From NCBI GenBank assembly GCA_900757595.1, contig CAAEOL010000026.1, positions 1-26,689 of the forward strand: DNA of 26,689 nucleotides, in the 5' to 3' direction. The translations under genes and the position numbers were made by a program. This document shows positions 9,436 through 15,675 of the stretch, one piece after another. The notes beneath the pieces were generated by a model. It was not told the origin of the DNA. It searched no databases and was given only the letters and a program-made list of their open reading frames with translations. The stretch comes from an uncultured Collinsella sp. (GTDB lineage Bacteria; Actinomycetota; Coriobacteriia; Coriobacteriales; Coriobacteriaceae). The stretch's first letter is position 1, and each line of letters opens with the position of its first letter.

Positions 9436-10206
9436 ATGATCAAAGCCGCGTTTTTCGATATCGACGGCACGCTGCTGAGCTTTAAGACCCACCGGATTCC
9501 GGCGTCGGCGCAGCAGGTGCTCGACAGCTTTCATGAGCAGGGAATCGCGTGCGTGATCGCCACGGGTCGCCCGACCTACCAGATGCCGGACTGGCTGTTC
9601 GATCTGGGCTGGGATGCGTACATTACGCTTTCGGGCCAGCACTGCTTTGATGCCGGGGGCGTCTACCGTAGCTGCCCGATTGACCCGGACGACGTTGCGG
9701 TGATCGTGGACCAGGTGGCGCAGGGGCGCTATGACTCGCTGTGCATGCAGGGCGAGAACTCGTTTGTGAACCGCCTCTCCGAGCGCGTGGTGACGGCCGG
9801 CAGCAACGCGGGAATTGTCTACCACGAGGAGCCGTTTGAGCACGCCTTCGATGCGCCGGTCTACCAGTTTTGCGCCTTTGTGGACCCGGTTGACGAGCAT
9901 ATCGTGACCGATGCCGTGTCGCATTCGCTCACTACGCGCTGGTGCGATCTGTTCTGCGATATTATTCCGGCGAACGGTGGCAAGGACCTGGGCGTGGCGG
10001 CGACGCTGGATCGCCTGGGCATCGATGCGAGCGAGGCGATCGCCTTTGGCGACGGTGAGAACGACCTGTCGATGTTCTCGGCCGTGGGCACAAGTGTGGC
10101 CATGGGCAATGCGCAGGACACGGTGAAGGCCGCGGCGACCTATGTGACGACCGCCGTGGACGACGACGGAATCTACAACGCCGCGAAGCACTTTGGCCTC
10201 GTGTAG
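9436..10206 (+). CDS. HAD-superfamily hydrolase, Cof/IIB type
   Basis: The product is 256 residues. Motif I is AAFFDIDGTLLS with D8 and D10; the C-terminal motif is FGDGENDLSMF, typical of Cof-type IIB phosphatases; a cap domain lies between. The G-x-x-x-A-x-G-N-A-Q-D-T-V-K-A-A-A end block is also characteristic of Cof enzymes. Members remove phosphate from sugar phosphates, pyridoxal phosphate or flavin precursors; the substrate here is unknown. It begins seven bases after the ABC-F stop, with the ribosome site inside GAGGAGTAGACGAGG, so the two are almost certainly one operon. Confidence 0.92.
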   Translation: MIKAAFFDIDGTLLSFKTHRIPASAQQVLDSFHEQGIACVIATGRPTYQMPDWLFDLGWDAYITLSGQHCFDAGGVYRSCPIDPDDVAVIVDQVAQGRYDSLCMQGENSFVNRLSERVVTAGSNAGIVYHEEPFEHAFDAPVYQFCAFVDPVDEHIVTDAVSHSLTTRWCDLFCDIIPANGGKDLGVAATLDRLGIDASEAIAFGDGENDLSMFSAVGTSVAMGNAQDTVKAAATYVTTAVDDDGIYNAAKHFGLV

Positions 10207-10215
10207 CTGCGACCC

Positions 10216-10262
10216 GGCACTTGGGGACGCTCCTTATCTGCCGGCAGCTGGGGACACTCCTT
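10216..10262. repeat. Tandem GGGGAC-core repeat, two 20-bp copies
   Basis: Copy 1 at 10216-10235 is GGCACTTGGGGACGCTCCTT and copy 2 at 10243-10262 is GGCAGCTGGGGACACTCCTT, agreeing at 17 of 20 positions with a 27-base period. The core CTTGGGGACG is shared with the hairpin at 3517-3553. It lies in the gap between the HAD gene and the metal-dependent regulator. I see no coding potential. Confidence 0.6.
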
Positions 10263-10309
10263 GCGGGGCGTTCCCATTTTGTTTTCATCTCGCACGTTTT
10301 GTGAAACGC

Positions 10310-10390
10310 GGCTAACTTTTTGGTCAATGCAGTAAGACATGGTCAACTTTTGCGGTAAAGTAAGCCAAGGAAAGTATCCAAAGGCTAACT
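10310..10390 (+). promoter_or_regulatory. Upstream region of the DtxR-like regulator with two GGCTAACT repeats
   Basis: The 8-mer GGCTAACT occurs at 10310-10317 and 10383-10390. It resembles the right half (GGCTAACC) of the classic DtxR/IdeR box. The flanking bases do not complete a full 19-bp palindrome, so these are half-sites at best. Autoregulation would fit, but the evidence is weak. The ribosome site GAAAGG lies just before ATG 10415. Confidence 0.3.
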
Positions 10391-10414
10391 AGCAATCATC
10401 GCGAAAGGCGGCCC

Positions 10415-10792
10415 ATGGCCCTACGTGAATCCGGAGAAGACTATCTCGAATCGATCTACGTCCTATCGGAACGTCAGGGCATCGTGCGCTCGATCGACGT
10501 TGCCGAATACTTGGGCGTAACCAAAGCAAGCGTCTCTAAAGCCATGGCGGCCTTGGAGAGCACCGGCTACGTGGAGATGGGCAAACGCGACGTGCATCTG
10601 ACAGAACGCGGTCTTGAGGTTGCCCGTCAAATGTGGGAGCGCCACTGCTTTTTTGTAGGTCTGCTAGAGGACGCAGGCGTAACGCCCGAGGTCGCGTCGC
10701 AAGAGGGCTGCCACATGGAGCACTGCCTGAGCGAGGAAAGCTTTGAGAAGCTGAGGGCGATGCTGGGACGGGACAGCGACCGGGACCAGTAG
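10415..10792 (+). CDS. DtxR/MntR-family metal-dependent transcriptional regulator
   Basis: The product is 125 residues, the short MntR-like form without an SH3-type domain. Residues 1-65 form a winged helix (EDYLESIYVL, then VAEYLGVTKASVSKAMAALESTGYV). Residues 70-120 form the dimerisation and metal region. Candidate ligands by alignment in the head to the family are D9, E12, H77, C99, E102 and H103 (block GCHMEHCLS). In Bacillus MntR the position of C99 is glutamate; in DtxR/IdeR it is cysteine. The N-terminal aspartate is MntR-like, so selectivity (Mn2+ or Fe2+) is not settled. It probably represses metal uptake genes when metal-loaded. It converges on the P-type ATPase gene. Confidence 0.9.
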   Translation: MALRESGEDYLESIYVLSERQGIVRSIDVAEYLGVTKASVSKAMAALESTGYVEMGKRDVHLTERGLEVARQMWERHCFFVGLLEDAGVTPEVASQEGCHMEHCLSEESFEKLRAMLGRDSDRDQ

Positions 10793-10870
10793 CCCCGCCA
10801 ACCAAGTCCAACTCAGACAAGGAACCCCGCCAGCAAGCGATGCCCAAGAACCGCCAGCAACGTTACCGCA

Positions 10871-11000
10871 GGCCGGGACCGGGCTTGGTTTTTGAAAACA
10901 CTCCGCAGACCAGAAGCGCCCCCGTTCGTAGCTCCGAAGGAGCAGAACGGGGGCGCTTCATTGGTCGAGGACGTTTTCAAAACCAAGCCCGGTCCCGGCC
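10871..11000. repeat. 130-bp imperfect hairpin between convergent genes (probable bidirectional terminator)
   Basis: The outer arms at 10871-10899 and 10973-11000 are inverted copies differing by one inserted T; they begin GGCCGGGACCGGGCTTGG. An inner perfect stem pairs GAAGCGCCCCCGTTC (10913-10927) with GAACGGGGGCGCTTC (10944-10958). The tip contains GCTCC-GAA-GGAGC. Parts between outer and inner stems also pair (GACCA with TGGTC). It fills the space between the regulator (plus) and the ATPase gene (minus). It could end both transcripts, though long T-runs are absent. Confidence 0.8.
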
Positions 11001-11016
11001 GGAGGGACCACAGGCG

Positions 11017-12969
11017 CTACAGGTTCTTGACACCCATCGCGCGCATGGCGTTCAGGATAGCGATGATCGCCACGCCCACGTCGCCGAACACGGCAAGCCA
11101 CATGTTGGCGATGCCCAGTGCCGCAAGCACCAGAATCAGCAACTTAATGCCCAGCGCAAAGATGATGTTCTGCCAAACAATCGTCATGGTCTTGCGCGCC
11201 ACGCGGATCGCGCGGGAGATGTTGGACGGCTTGTCGTCCATCAGCACCACGTCGGCGGCCTCGATCGCGGCGTCGGAACCCATGGCGCCCATGGCAATGC
11301 CCACATCAGCGCGCGTAAGCACAGGCGCGTCGTTGATACCGTCGCCGACAAAGGCGAGCTTGCCCTTGCCACTTTCGGCCGCGAGCAGCGCTTCAACACG
11401 CTCGACCTTGTCGCCCGGCAGCAGCTGCGCGTGGAACTCGTCGAGGCCGAGCTGCTTGGCCACAGACGCCGCAACCTCCTCGCGGTCGCCCGTGAGCATG
11501 ACGGTGCGCTTGACGCCGGCGGCGTGCAGGTCGCGAATCGTTTGCTCCGCATCGACCTTGATGGTGTCGGCAATTACGATGTGGCCGGCATAGGTGCCGT
11601 CGACGAGCACGTGGAGGATCGTACCGACGACCTCGCAATTGGGAGCGTCGATACCGGCCGCAGCAAGCATCTTGGCGTTGCCGACGACGACATGTTTGCT
11701 GTCGATAGTCGCCGTCACGCCATGGCCCGCGTCGTTGGCGGAGTCGCTTACGCGCTTGGGATCGAGCTCGCCCTGGAAGGCGGTGCGCACCGACTGCGCG
11801 ATGGGATGGTCGGAGAACGACTCGGCGAGGGCCGCGACCTCGAGTAGCGACTGCTCGGTATAGCCTGCCTCGGGGTGCACCGCGACGACCGAGAACGTGC
11901 CGTTGGTGAGGGTGCCCGTCTTGTCAAAGACGACGGTGTCCACATCGGCGAGCGTCTCGAGGTAGTTGGAACCCTTGATGAGAACGCCCAGCTTGGACGC
12001 GCCGCCGATGCCGCCAAAGAAACTGAGCGGCACGCTGATCACGAGCGCACACGGGCAGCTGACGACCAGGAAGGTCAGGCCGCGCAGGATCCAGTCGGAC
12101 CAGGCGCCGGTGACCAAACCGCCGCCGAGCGCGAGTACCGCGGCCGCGCCGGTGACGGCGGGCGTGTAGACGCGGGCGAAGCGCGTGATGAAGTTCTCGG
12201 TGCGCGCCTTCTTTTCGCTGGCATTCTCCACGAGTTCCAGGACGCGCGCGACGGTGGACTCGCCAAAGGGCTTGGTGGTGCGCACGTGGATGAGGCCCGT
12301 CATGTTGATGCAACCGCTGATGATATCGTCTCCGGTTTTGGCCGGACGGGGGACTGACTCGCCAGTAAGGGCGGCGGTATCGAGCTGTGTCTCGCCTTCG
12401 ACGATGATGCCGTCGATGGGCACGCGCTCGCCAGGCTTGACGACGATGACGGTGCCGACGGCGATGTCATCGGGGAAGACTTGCTCGAGCGTGCCGTCGG
12501 GCTGCTCGACGTTAGCGTAGTCGGGCGCGATGTCCATCATGGCACTGATCGACTTGCGGCTCTTGCCCACAGCGTATGCCTGGAACAGCTCGCCGACCTG
12601 GTAGAACAGCATGACGGCGGCGCCTTCGGCCATGTGCGGGTCGGTATCGGGGAAGAGCACCATGGCAAACGCGCCGATGGTCGCGACGGCCATGAGGAAG
12701 CTCTCGTCGAAGGCCTTGCCGCGGCGGATGTTATTGAATGCCTTTTGCAGTACGTCGTAGCCGGCAATCAAAAACGGCACGAGGAACAGCACAAAGCTGG
12801 CGTAGATGTTGCCGGGCTCCCCAAATGCGATAGCGAGGGCGCCGAGCTCGTCGAGGGCATAAACAACGGCAAAAATGCCCAGTGCTACCAGGATGCGGTT
12901 GCGCTTGTGCTCAAGGGACTCTTTCTTCTTGCGCTTCTTCTTTTTCTTTTTGGAATCGGCGGCCGCCAT
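11017..12969 (-). CDS. Heavy-metal P1B-type ATPase (Zn/Cd/Pb exporter-like) without HMA domain
   Basis: The product is 650 residues. Motifs in order: TGES (202-205), the membrane metal site SCPCALV with C305 and C307, phosphorylated D349 in DKTGTLT, H388-P389, GDGINDAP near 540, K609 in the penultimate membrane helix and D630 in the last (FGDVG). The CPC, Lys and Asp set is that of ZntA/CadA-type pumps, which export Zn2+, Cd2+ or Pb2+. Instead of an N-terminal metal-binding domain it has a lysine-rich cytosolic tail (residues 7-16). A separate HMA protein is encoded just upstream. GGGAGG precedes ATG 12969, and an ArsR operator copy lies 22 bases upstream. Confidence 0.95.
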   Translation of the reverse strand: MAAADSKKKKKKRKKKESLEHKRNRILVALGIFAVVYALDELGALAIAFGEPGNIYASFVLFLVPFLIAGYDVLQKAFNNIRRGKAFDESFLMAVATIGAFAMVLFPDTDPHMAEGAAVMLFYQVGELFQAYAVGKSRKSISAMMDIAPDYANVEQPDGTLEQVFPDDIAVGTVIVVKPGERVPIDGIIVEGETQLDTAALTGESVPRPAKTGDDIISGCINMTGLIHVRTTKPFGESTVARVLELVENASEKKARTENFITRFARVYTPAVTGAAAVLALGGGLVTGAWSDWILRGLTFLVVSCPCALVISVPLSFFGGIGGASKLGVLIKGSNYLETLADVDTVVFDKTGTLTNGTFSVVAVHPEAGYTEQSLLEVAALAESFSDHPIAQSVRTAFQGELDPKRVSDSANDAGHGVTATIDSKHVVVGNAKMLAAAGIDAPNCEVVGTILHVLVDGTYAGHIVIADTIKVDAEQTIRDLHAAGVKRTVMLTGDREEVAASVAKQLGLDEFHAQLLPGDKVERVEALLAAESGKGKLAFVGDGINDAPVLTRADVGIAMGAMGSDAAIEAADVVLMDDKPSNISRAIRVARKTMTIVWQNIIFALGIKLLILVLAALGIANMWLAVFGDVGVAIIAILNAMRAMGVKNL

Positions 12970-12990
12970 GATTCAAACCTCCCATTTGAG

Positions 12991-13013
12991 TGTATGAACA
13001 CTTGCTCATATAA
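12991..13013 (-). promoter_or_regulatory. Third copy of the ArsR/SmtB operator, before the ATPase gene
   Basis: This 23-base site matches the two copies before the arsR gene at 18 of 23 positions, sharing TATGAACA and GCTCATATAA. It ends 22 bases upstream of the ATPase start, so the pump can have its own metal-responsive promoter in addition to read-through from arsR. I could not identify a confident -35/-10 here. Confidence 0.7.
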
Positions 13014-13024
13014 TTTCGCGAGCA

Positions 13025-13047
13025 AAGGCCGCGGCAAGCGCGGCCTT
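13025..13047 (-). terminator. GC-rich hairpin between the HMA gene and the ATPase gene
   Basis: AAGGCCGCG (13025-13033) and CGCGGCCTT (13039-13047) form a perfect nine-base-pair stem with a five-base loop. On the minus strand it is followed only by TTTG, so it is a weak terminator or an attenuator. It could lower ATPase expression relative to the repressor and HMA protein. Confidence 0.5.
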
Positions 13048-13068
13048 ACAGGTCAACGTATGCGCGGG

Positions 13069-13287
13069 TTAGAGAATGATCTCGCAGTCCGGCTCGGCAT
13101 CGGCGGTGAACTCAACGACGCGGTCCAGGACCTCGTCGAACTCGGCGTCGTCGGCCTCGAGCGTCAGCTTCTGGGTCATAAAGTTGACCGAAACGGACTT
13201 GACGCCATCGAGCTTAGCCAGCTCGTCCTGAAGTTCACGCGCGCAGTTGGCGCAATCGATCTCGTCGAGCTTAAACTGCTTTTTCAT
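13069..13287 (-). CDS. Stand-alone heavy-metal-associated (HMA) domain protein
   Basis: The product is 72 residues, one ferredoxin-like HMA domain. The metal motif is IDCANC, with C12 and C15 preceded by D11; the D-C-x-x-C form is typical of zinc/cadmium ATPase domains (ZntA) rather than copper chaperones. The GVKSVSVNF and LTLEAD segments are the usual second and third HMA strands. A further cysteine lies near the C-terminus (DCEIIL). It lies between the arsR gene and an ATPase with no HMA domain, so it probably delivers metal to, or regulates, that pump; this is inferred from context. AAAGGAA precedes the ATG. Confidence 0.9.
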   Translation of the reverse strand: MKKQFKLDEIDCANCARELQDELAKLDGVKSVSVNFMTQKLTLEADDAEFDEVLDRVVEFTADAEPDCEIIL

Positions 13288-13350
13288 GGTGGGTTCCTTT
13301 CCCTGTGTTAGCGGTCTGGGTGCCGGCCGCGCTGATACCGTGGTTGATTG

Positions 13351-13716
13351 CTATTCGCAGATATGGCTCATGCCCTGGTTGAGCATGGTGTAGACATGAT
13401 CGTCGGCGAGCGAGTAGAGAATGTTGCGGCCGTCGCGGCGGAACTTGACCAGGTGCGACTGCTTAAGCGTGCGCAGCTGGTGCGACACCGCAGACTGCGA
13501 GGTCGCGGTCGCTTCGGCGATGTCAGCCACGCAGAGCTCGCGACCCATGAGGGCATAGAGAATCTTGATGCGTGTGGTGTCGCTGAAGACCTTGAACAGG
13601 TCGGCCAGGTCGTACAACAGCTCCTCGTCGGGAAGGTCCTCGGGCGAGCAGCTGGTGGGAATCACGGGCTCGGTGGCCTCGATGTCGGGTTTCGTTTCAT
13701 CAACGCGGATGCTCAT
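13351..13716 (-). CDS. ArsR/SmtB-family zinc-responsive repressor
   Basis: The product is 121 residues. The winged helix includes FSDTTRIKILYAL and ELCVADIAEATATSQSAVSHQLRTL, very close to SmtB. The alpha-5 zinc site is complete, with D105, H107, H118 and E121 spaced as in SmtB (D-x-H-x10-H-x2-E). C62 in ELCV and C23 in the N-terminal tail could form the alpha-3N site that senses cadmium or lead in CadC. It should release DNA on binding zinc and so induce itself, the HMA gene and the ATPase. The start is backed by AAAGGATATTGC just upstream. Confidence 0.95.
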   Translation of the reverse strand: MSIRVDETKPDIEATEPVIPTSCSPEDLPDEELLYDLADLFKVFSDTTRIKILYALMGRELCVADIAEATATSQSAVSHQLRTLKQSHLVKFRRDGRNILYSLADDHVYTMLNQGMSHICE

Positions 13717-13729
13717 TGCAATATCCTTT

Positions 13730-13786
13730 CATATGAACATGCGCTCATATAACTTACTTCCGATTATATGAGCGCATGTTCATATG
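13730..13786. promoter_or_regulatory. Twin ArsR operators as a perfect 23-bp inverted repeat
   Basis: Positions 13730-13752 and 13764-13786 are exact inverted copies of each other with an 11-base spacer. Each contains ATATGAAC-ATGC-GCTCATAT, itself a dyad of the ArsR/SmtB type. One copy lies within the arsR promoter (between -35 and -10), the other between the -10 and the start codon, so repression could work at two levels. Confidence 0.85.
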
Positions 13787-13790
13787 TCAA
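13763..13790 (-). promoter_or_regulatory. Consensus promoter of the arsR-HMA-ATPase genes
   Basis: On the minus strand TTGACA (13785-13790) and TATAAT (13763-13768) both match the sigma-70 consensus exactly, with a 16-base spacer that coincides with the upstream operator. A strong promoter blocked by its own operator fits a metal-inducible operon. The start codon lies about 45 bases downstream. Confidence 0.88.
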
Positions 13791-13874
13791 TGACGTACAG
13801 GTAATTCGTCGCATAAAATGATGGGGAATAGTGGACGAGATTCCGGACTGAGCGGTTTTGATAGCCGATGCCGG

Positions 13875-13916
13875 GGTGGGTGCCCCCGCGCCGTGCAAAA
13901 ATTGGAGTATTCTGCA
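13875..13916 (+). repeat. 42-bp intergenic repeat, copy 1
   Basis: This copy starts GGTGGGTGCCCCCGCG and contains GTGCAAAAATTGG and AGTATTCTGCA. It agrees with the inverted copy at 14082-14123 at 33 of 42 positions by eye, without gaps. No function is known to me; it is too degenerate to be a recent duplication. Confidence 0.6.
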
Positions 13917-14081
13917 ACTATAGGGGGTCCGTTAATCTATTCCAGGCCAAATAAAGCCGCTCAAGAGTTATCCAAGGGCGGTAAACAGACAAGGTCTTCC
14001 TCAAATGTTGCCTAACGTTCCCGTTCGATAGCGTTTTTGTTTTTCATTTGGATTAACTTGTGGGTGCTGGAGGGCCGACCC

Positions 14082-14123
14082 TGCTGAATACTCGCAATTT
14101 TGCACATCGCTAGGGTACCCACC
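14082..14123 (-). repeat. 42-bp intergenic repeat, copy 2 (inverted)
   Basis: Read on the minus strand this copy starts GGTGGGTACCCTAGCG and contains GTGCAAAATTGCGAGTATTC. It begins 13 bases after the stop of the gene at 14136-15326 and points the same way as that gene, so it would lie in its 3' untranslated RNA. Confidence 0.6.
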
Positions 14124-14135
14124 TTGTTAGCCGGT

Positions 14136-15326
14136 CTAGCTTCCGGCCCCGAAGATTCTGCCCTCGGGCGCGAGGCTGCTTATTTGGGCAAATGATGGGC
14201 TGTCGGATTCGACAGTCTGCATGTCATCGATTGCCGGAACTTCATTTATTGTCGGGTCATCCAGCGTGATGCCTTCGAGTGTTGCTTTTTCGAGGTCGAT
14301 TCGTTGACGATCTTCGGAATCCTGGCGAAGCTGCTTCTGAATTCGCTTTTTCTCTTCTATAAACCTTCTGAGCACAAACTGTCTCAGGTTCTCTTGCATG
14401 ATTTGAAAGTCTTTTGGCAGACGCGAGGGGCGTATGCCCTCTTTCCGTTGGATCGCCTCCATGACCCTAACGAAAGCGCTGGCATGCATAAAGGAATAAC
14501 GACTGACGGTGATGATTCCGTATCCCATGGACGCAAGCGCATTCTTGCGCTCCTCATCGATGGCGCGGTCTTCTTCCGCGTCATGATAAAACCCGTTGTA
14601 TTCAATGTCTGTGCGAGATTTCTTTAGATACGCATCCATAAAGAACTTTTTGCGTCTCGTGAGATTCTTTGCGGCAGCGGTGACCTGCACCTCGTAATCG
14701 GTCTCAATTCCCTTAATACCAAGCCCTCCTTCGCTTTTAGGCAGCGTTAGCATCATGACAAAGGCCGTTTCCATAGGAGACCGGCATCCGTCGCGCACAC
14801 ATTGGATCGCCTTTCGGGCAAGGGCCAGACCGTCGCATCTGGTAATGGAATTAAAGAACTGTTTTAACCTTTCGGTCGAGGTGAGCGCGAAACGCTCGTT
14901 ATACGAGGTGGAAGAGTCGGTTCCAAGGGAGTAAGCGCCGCACAATTCAAAGTAGTACTCCACCAGTTCGCGAAAAGGGAGATAGGTGGCGGCCTGAAGT
15001 GCGCAAAGCTCAACGCCAACAATGAAGATGCCATCTTTGAGCTCTATAAAGCGTGAGCTCGAGAATCGTTTTGACGAAACGTGGCATTGACAGTTCATTG
15101 CATAGCGCGCATTCCTGCGATCAAACACCATTACTTCGAGGCAATCATTTGCGTCAAGGGAAACATCGTGTTTGGTGAGCCATTCTGCGGCTGCGTCAAG
15201 GAGCGTTCCGGTGGGACATGATCCGTAAATCGCGGCAGGGTTACAGGGCTCGGTGTCTTTCGCAGAAGCCGAATGCGCGGCCTGGTAGACCGCTTTTGCA
15301 GTGGTATGTGACAATACGATACTCAT
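14136..15326 (-). CDS. Uncharacterised protein with (F/Y)-E-(L/M)-C-G motif and nuclease-like C-terminus
   Basis: I do not recognise this 396-residue protein as a named family. It starts MSIVLSHTTAKAV, has FELCGAYSL at 126-134, then S183-P184-x-E186 with LPKSEGGLGI, D231, I-E242-Y-N-G245, and D257-x-x-R260 followed by ALASMGYGI. That order resembles the DUF559/Vsr-like PD-(D/E)XK nuclease core. Residues 300-365 are highly charged and probably helical; the tail is acidic. No signal peptide or membrane segment is seen. A paralogue lies at 23580-24629. The gene is visibly less GC-rich than its neighbours and has no clear Shine-Dalgarno site (ACGATATATACC precedes the ATG), suggesting transfer. 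A defence or toxin role is speculation. Confidence 0.75.
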   Translation of the reverse strand: MSIVLSHTTAKAVYQAAHSASAKDTEPCNPAAIYGSCPTGTLLDAAAEWLTKHDVSLDANDCLEVMVFDRRNARYAMNCQCHVSSKRFSSSRFIELKDGIFIVGVELCALQAATYLPFRELVEYYFELCGAYSLGTDSSTSYNERFALTSTERLKQFFNSITRCDGLALARKAIQCVRDGCRSPMETAFVMMLTLPKSEGGLGIKGIETDYEVQVTAAAKNLTRRKKFFMDAYLKKSRTDIEYNGFYHDAEEDRAIDEERKNALASMGYGIITVSRYSFMHASAFVRVMEAIQRKEGIRPSRLPKDFQIMQENLRQFVLRRFIEEKKRIQKQLRQDSEDRQRIDLEKATLEGITLDDPTINEVPAIDDMQTVESDSPSFAQISSLAPEGRIFGAGS

Positions 15327-15675
15327 GGTATATATCGTGTCAGCTAATGCCGTGTTGATGGCGCTGAGTGGGAAAGCCGTTTTAGGGGCCTAACCAAATG
15401 CTGTCCAAAAGCTTGACGCGATTATGGGCTGGCACGCCTAAAATCAATGTTCTCGCAGCTTAGCTATAGCATATAAAAACTCAATTGCTGCACATTTGAT
15501 ATCAATGCATCACCATCCGACAACGAATTACGTGTCGGGAATTGGCCGAAATCGTTCAAAATGAGGGTTCAGAATTTGTGATGGCAGATCTATCTGTGGA
15601 GCGTAGGGCGGCCCCGCTGCGGTGTTTCCCGCTGCGAGGCCGCTCGTGAGCAAGCAGTGTTTGTCGCAGGCGTTG
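15327..15675. other. Gene-free interval upstream of the uncharacterised gene
   Basis: This stretch is AT-rich and holds no supported gene. On the minus strand it includes the 12-base palindrome-like TTAGGCCCCTAA (15383-15394) and a possible -35/-10 pair around it, with weak matches. GCGGCC and GGCCGC arms near 15608-15645 could form a weak hairpin at the 3' end of the exonuclease gene. Nothing else is recognisable. Confidence 0.45.

Larger units (their letters stand above)
13791..14135. other. Gene-free interval carrying two inverted 42-bp repeats
   Basis: No coding region is supported. The interval separates the arsR promoter from the 3' end of an unrecognised gene. It contains two degenerate inverted copies of a 42-bp element (listed separately) and a T-rich stretch near 14033-14046. 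A short open frame at 13818-14015 runs through copy 1 but has no ribosome site and no recognisable protein features. Confidence 0.55.

Noticed and set aside
10840..11847. A 335-codon plus-strand open frame opposite the P-type ATPase
   Set aside because: It runs through the 130-bp hairpin, has no ribosome site, and its translation is compositionally biased. The ATPase motifs on the other strand are complete.
13818..14015. A 65-codon plus-strand frame in the gap after the arsR promoter
   Set aside because: No Shine-Dalgarno site, passes through a repeat element, and no recognisable protein features.
15380..15400. A DtxR-like box upstream of the unrecognised gene (TTTGGTTAGGCCCCTAAAA on the minus strand)
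   Set aside because: Only the left half fits the consensus; the right half does not align in register, so it could be chance.
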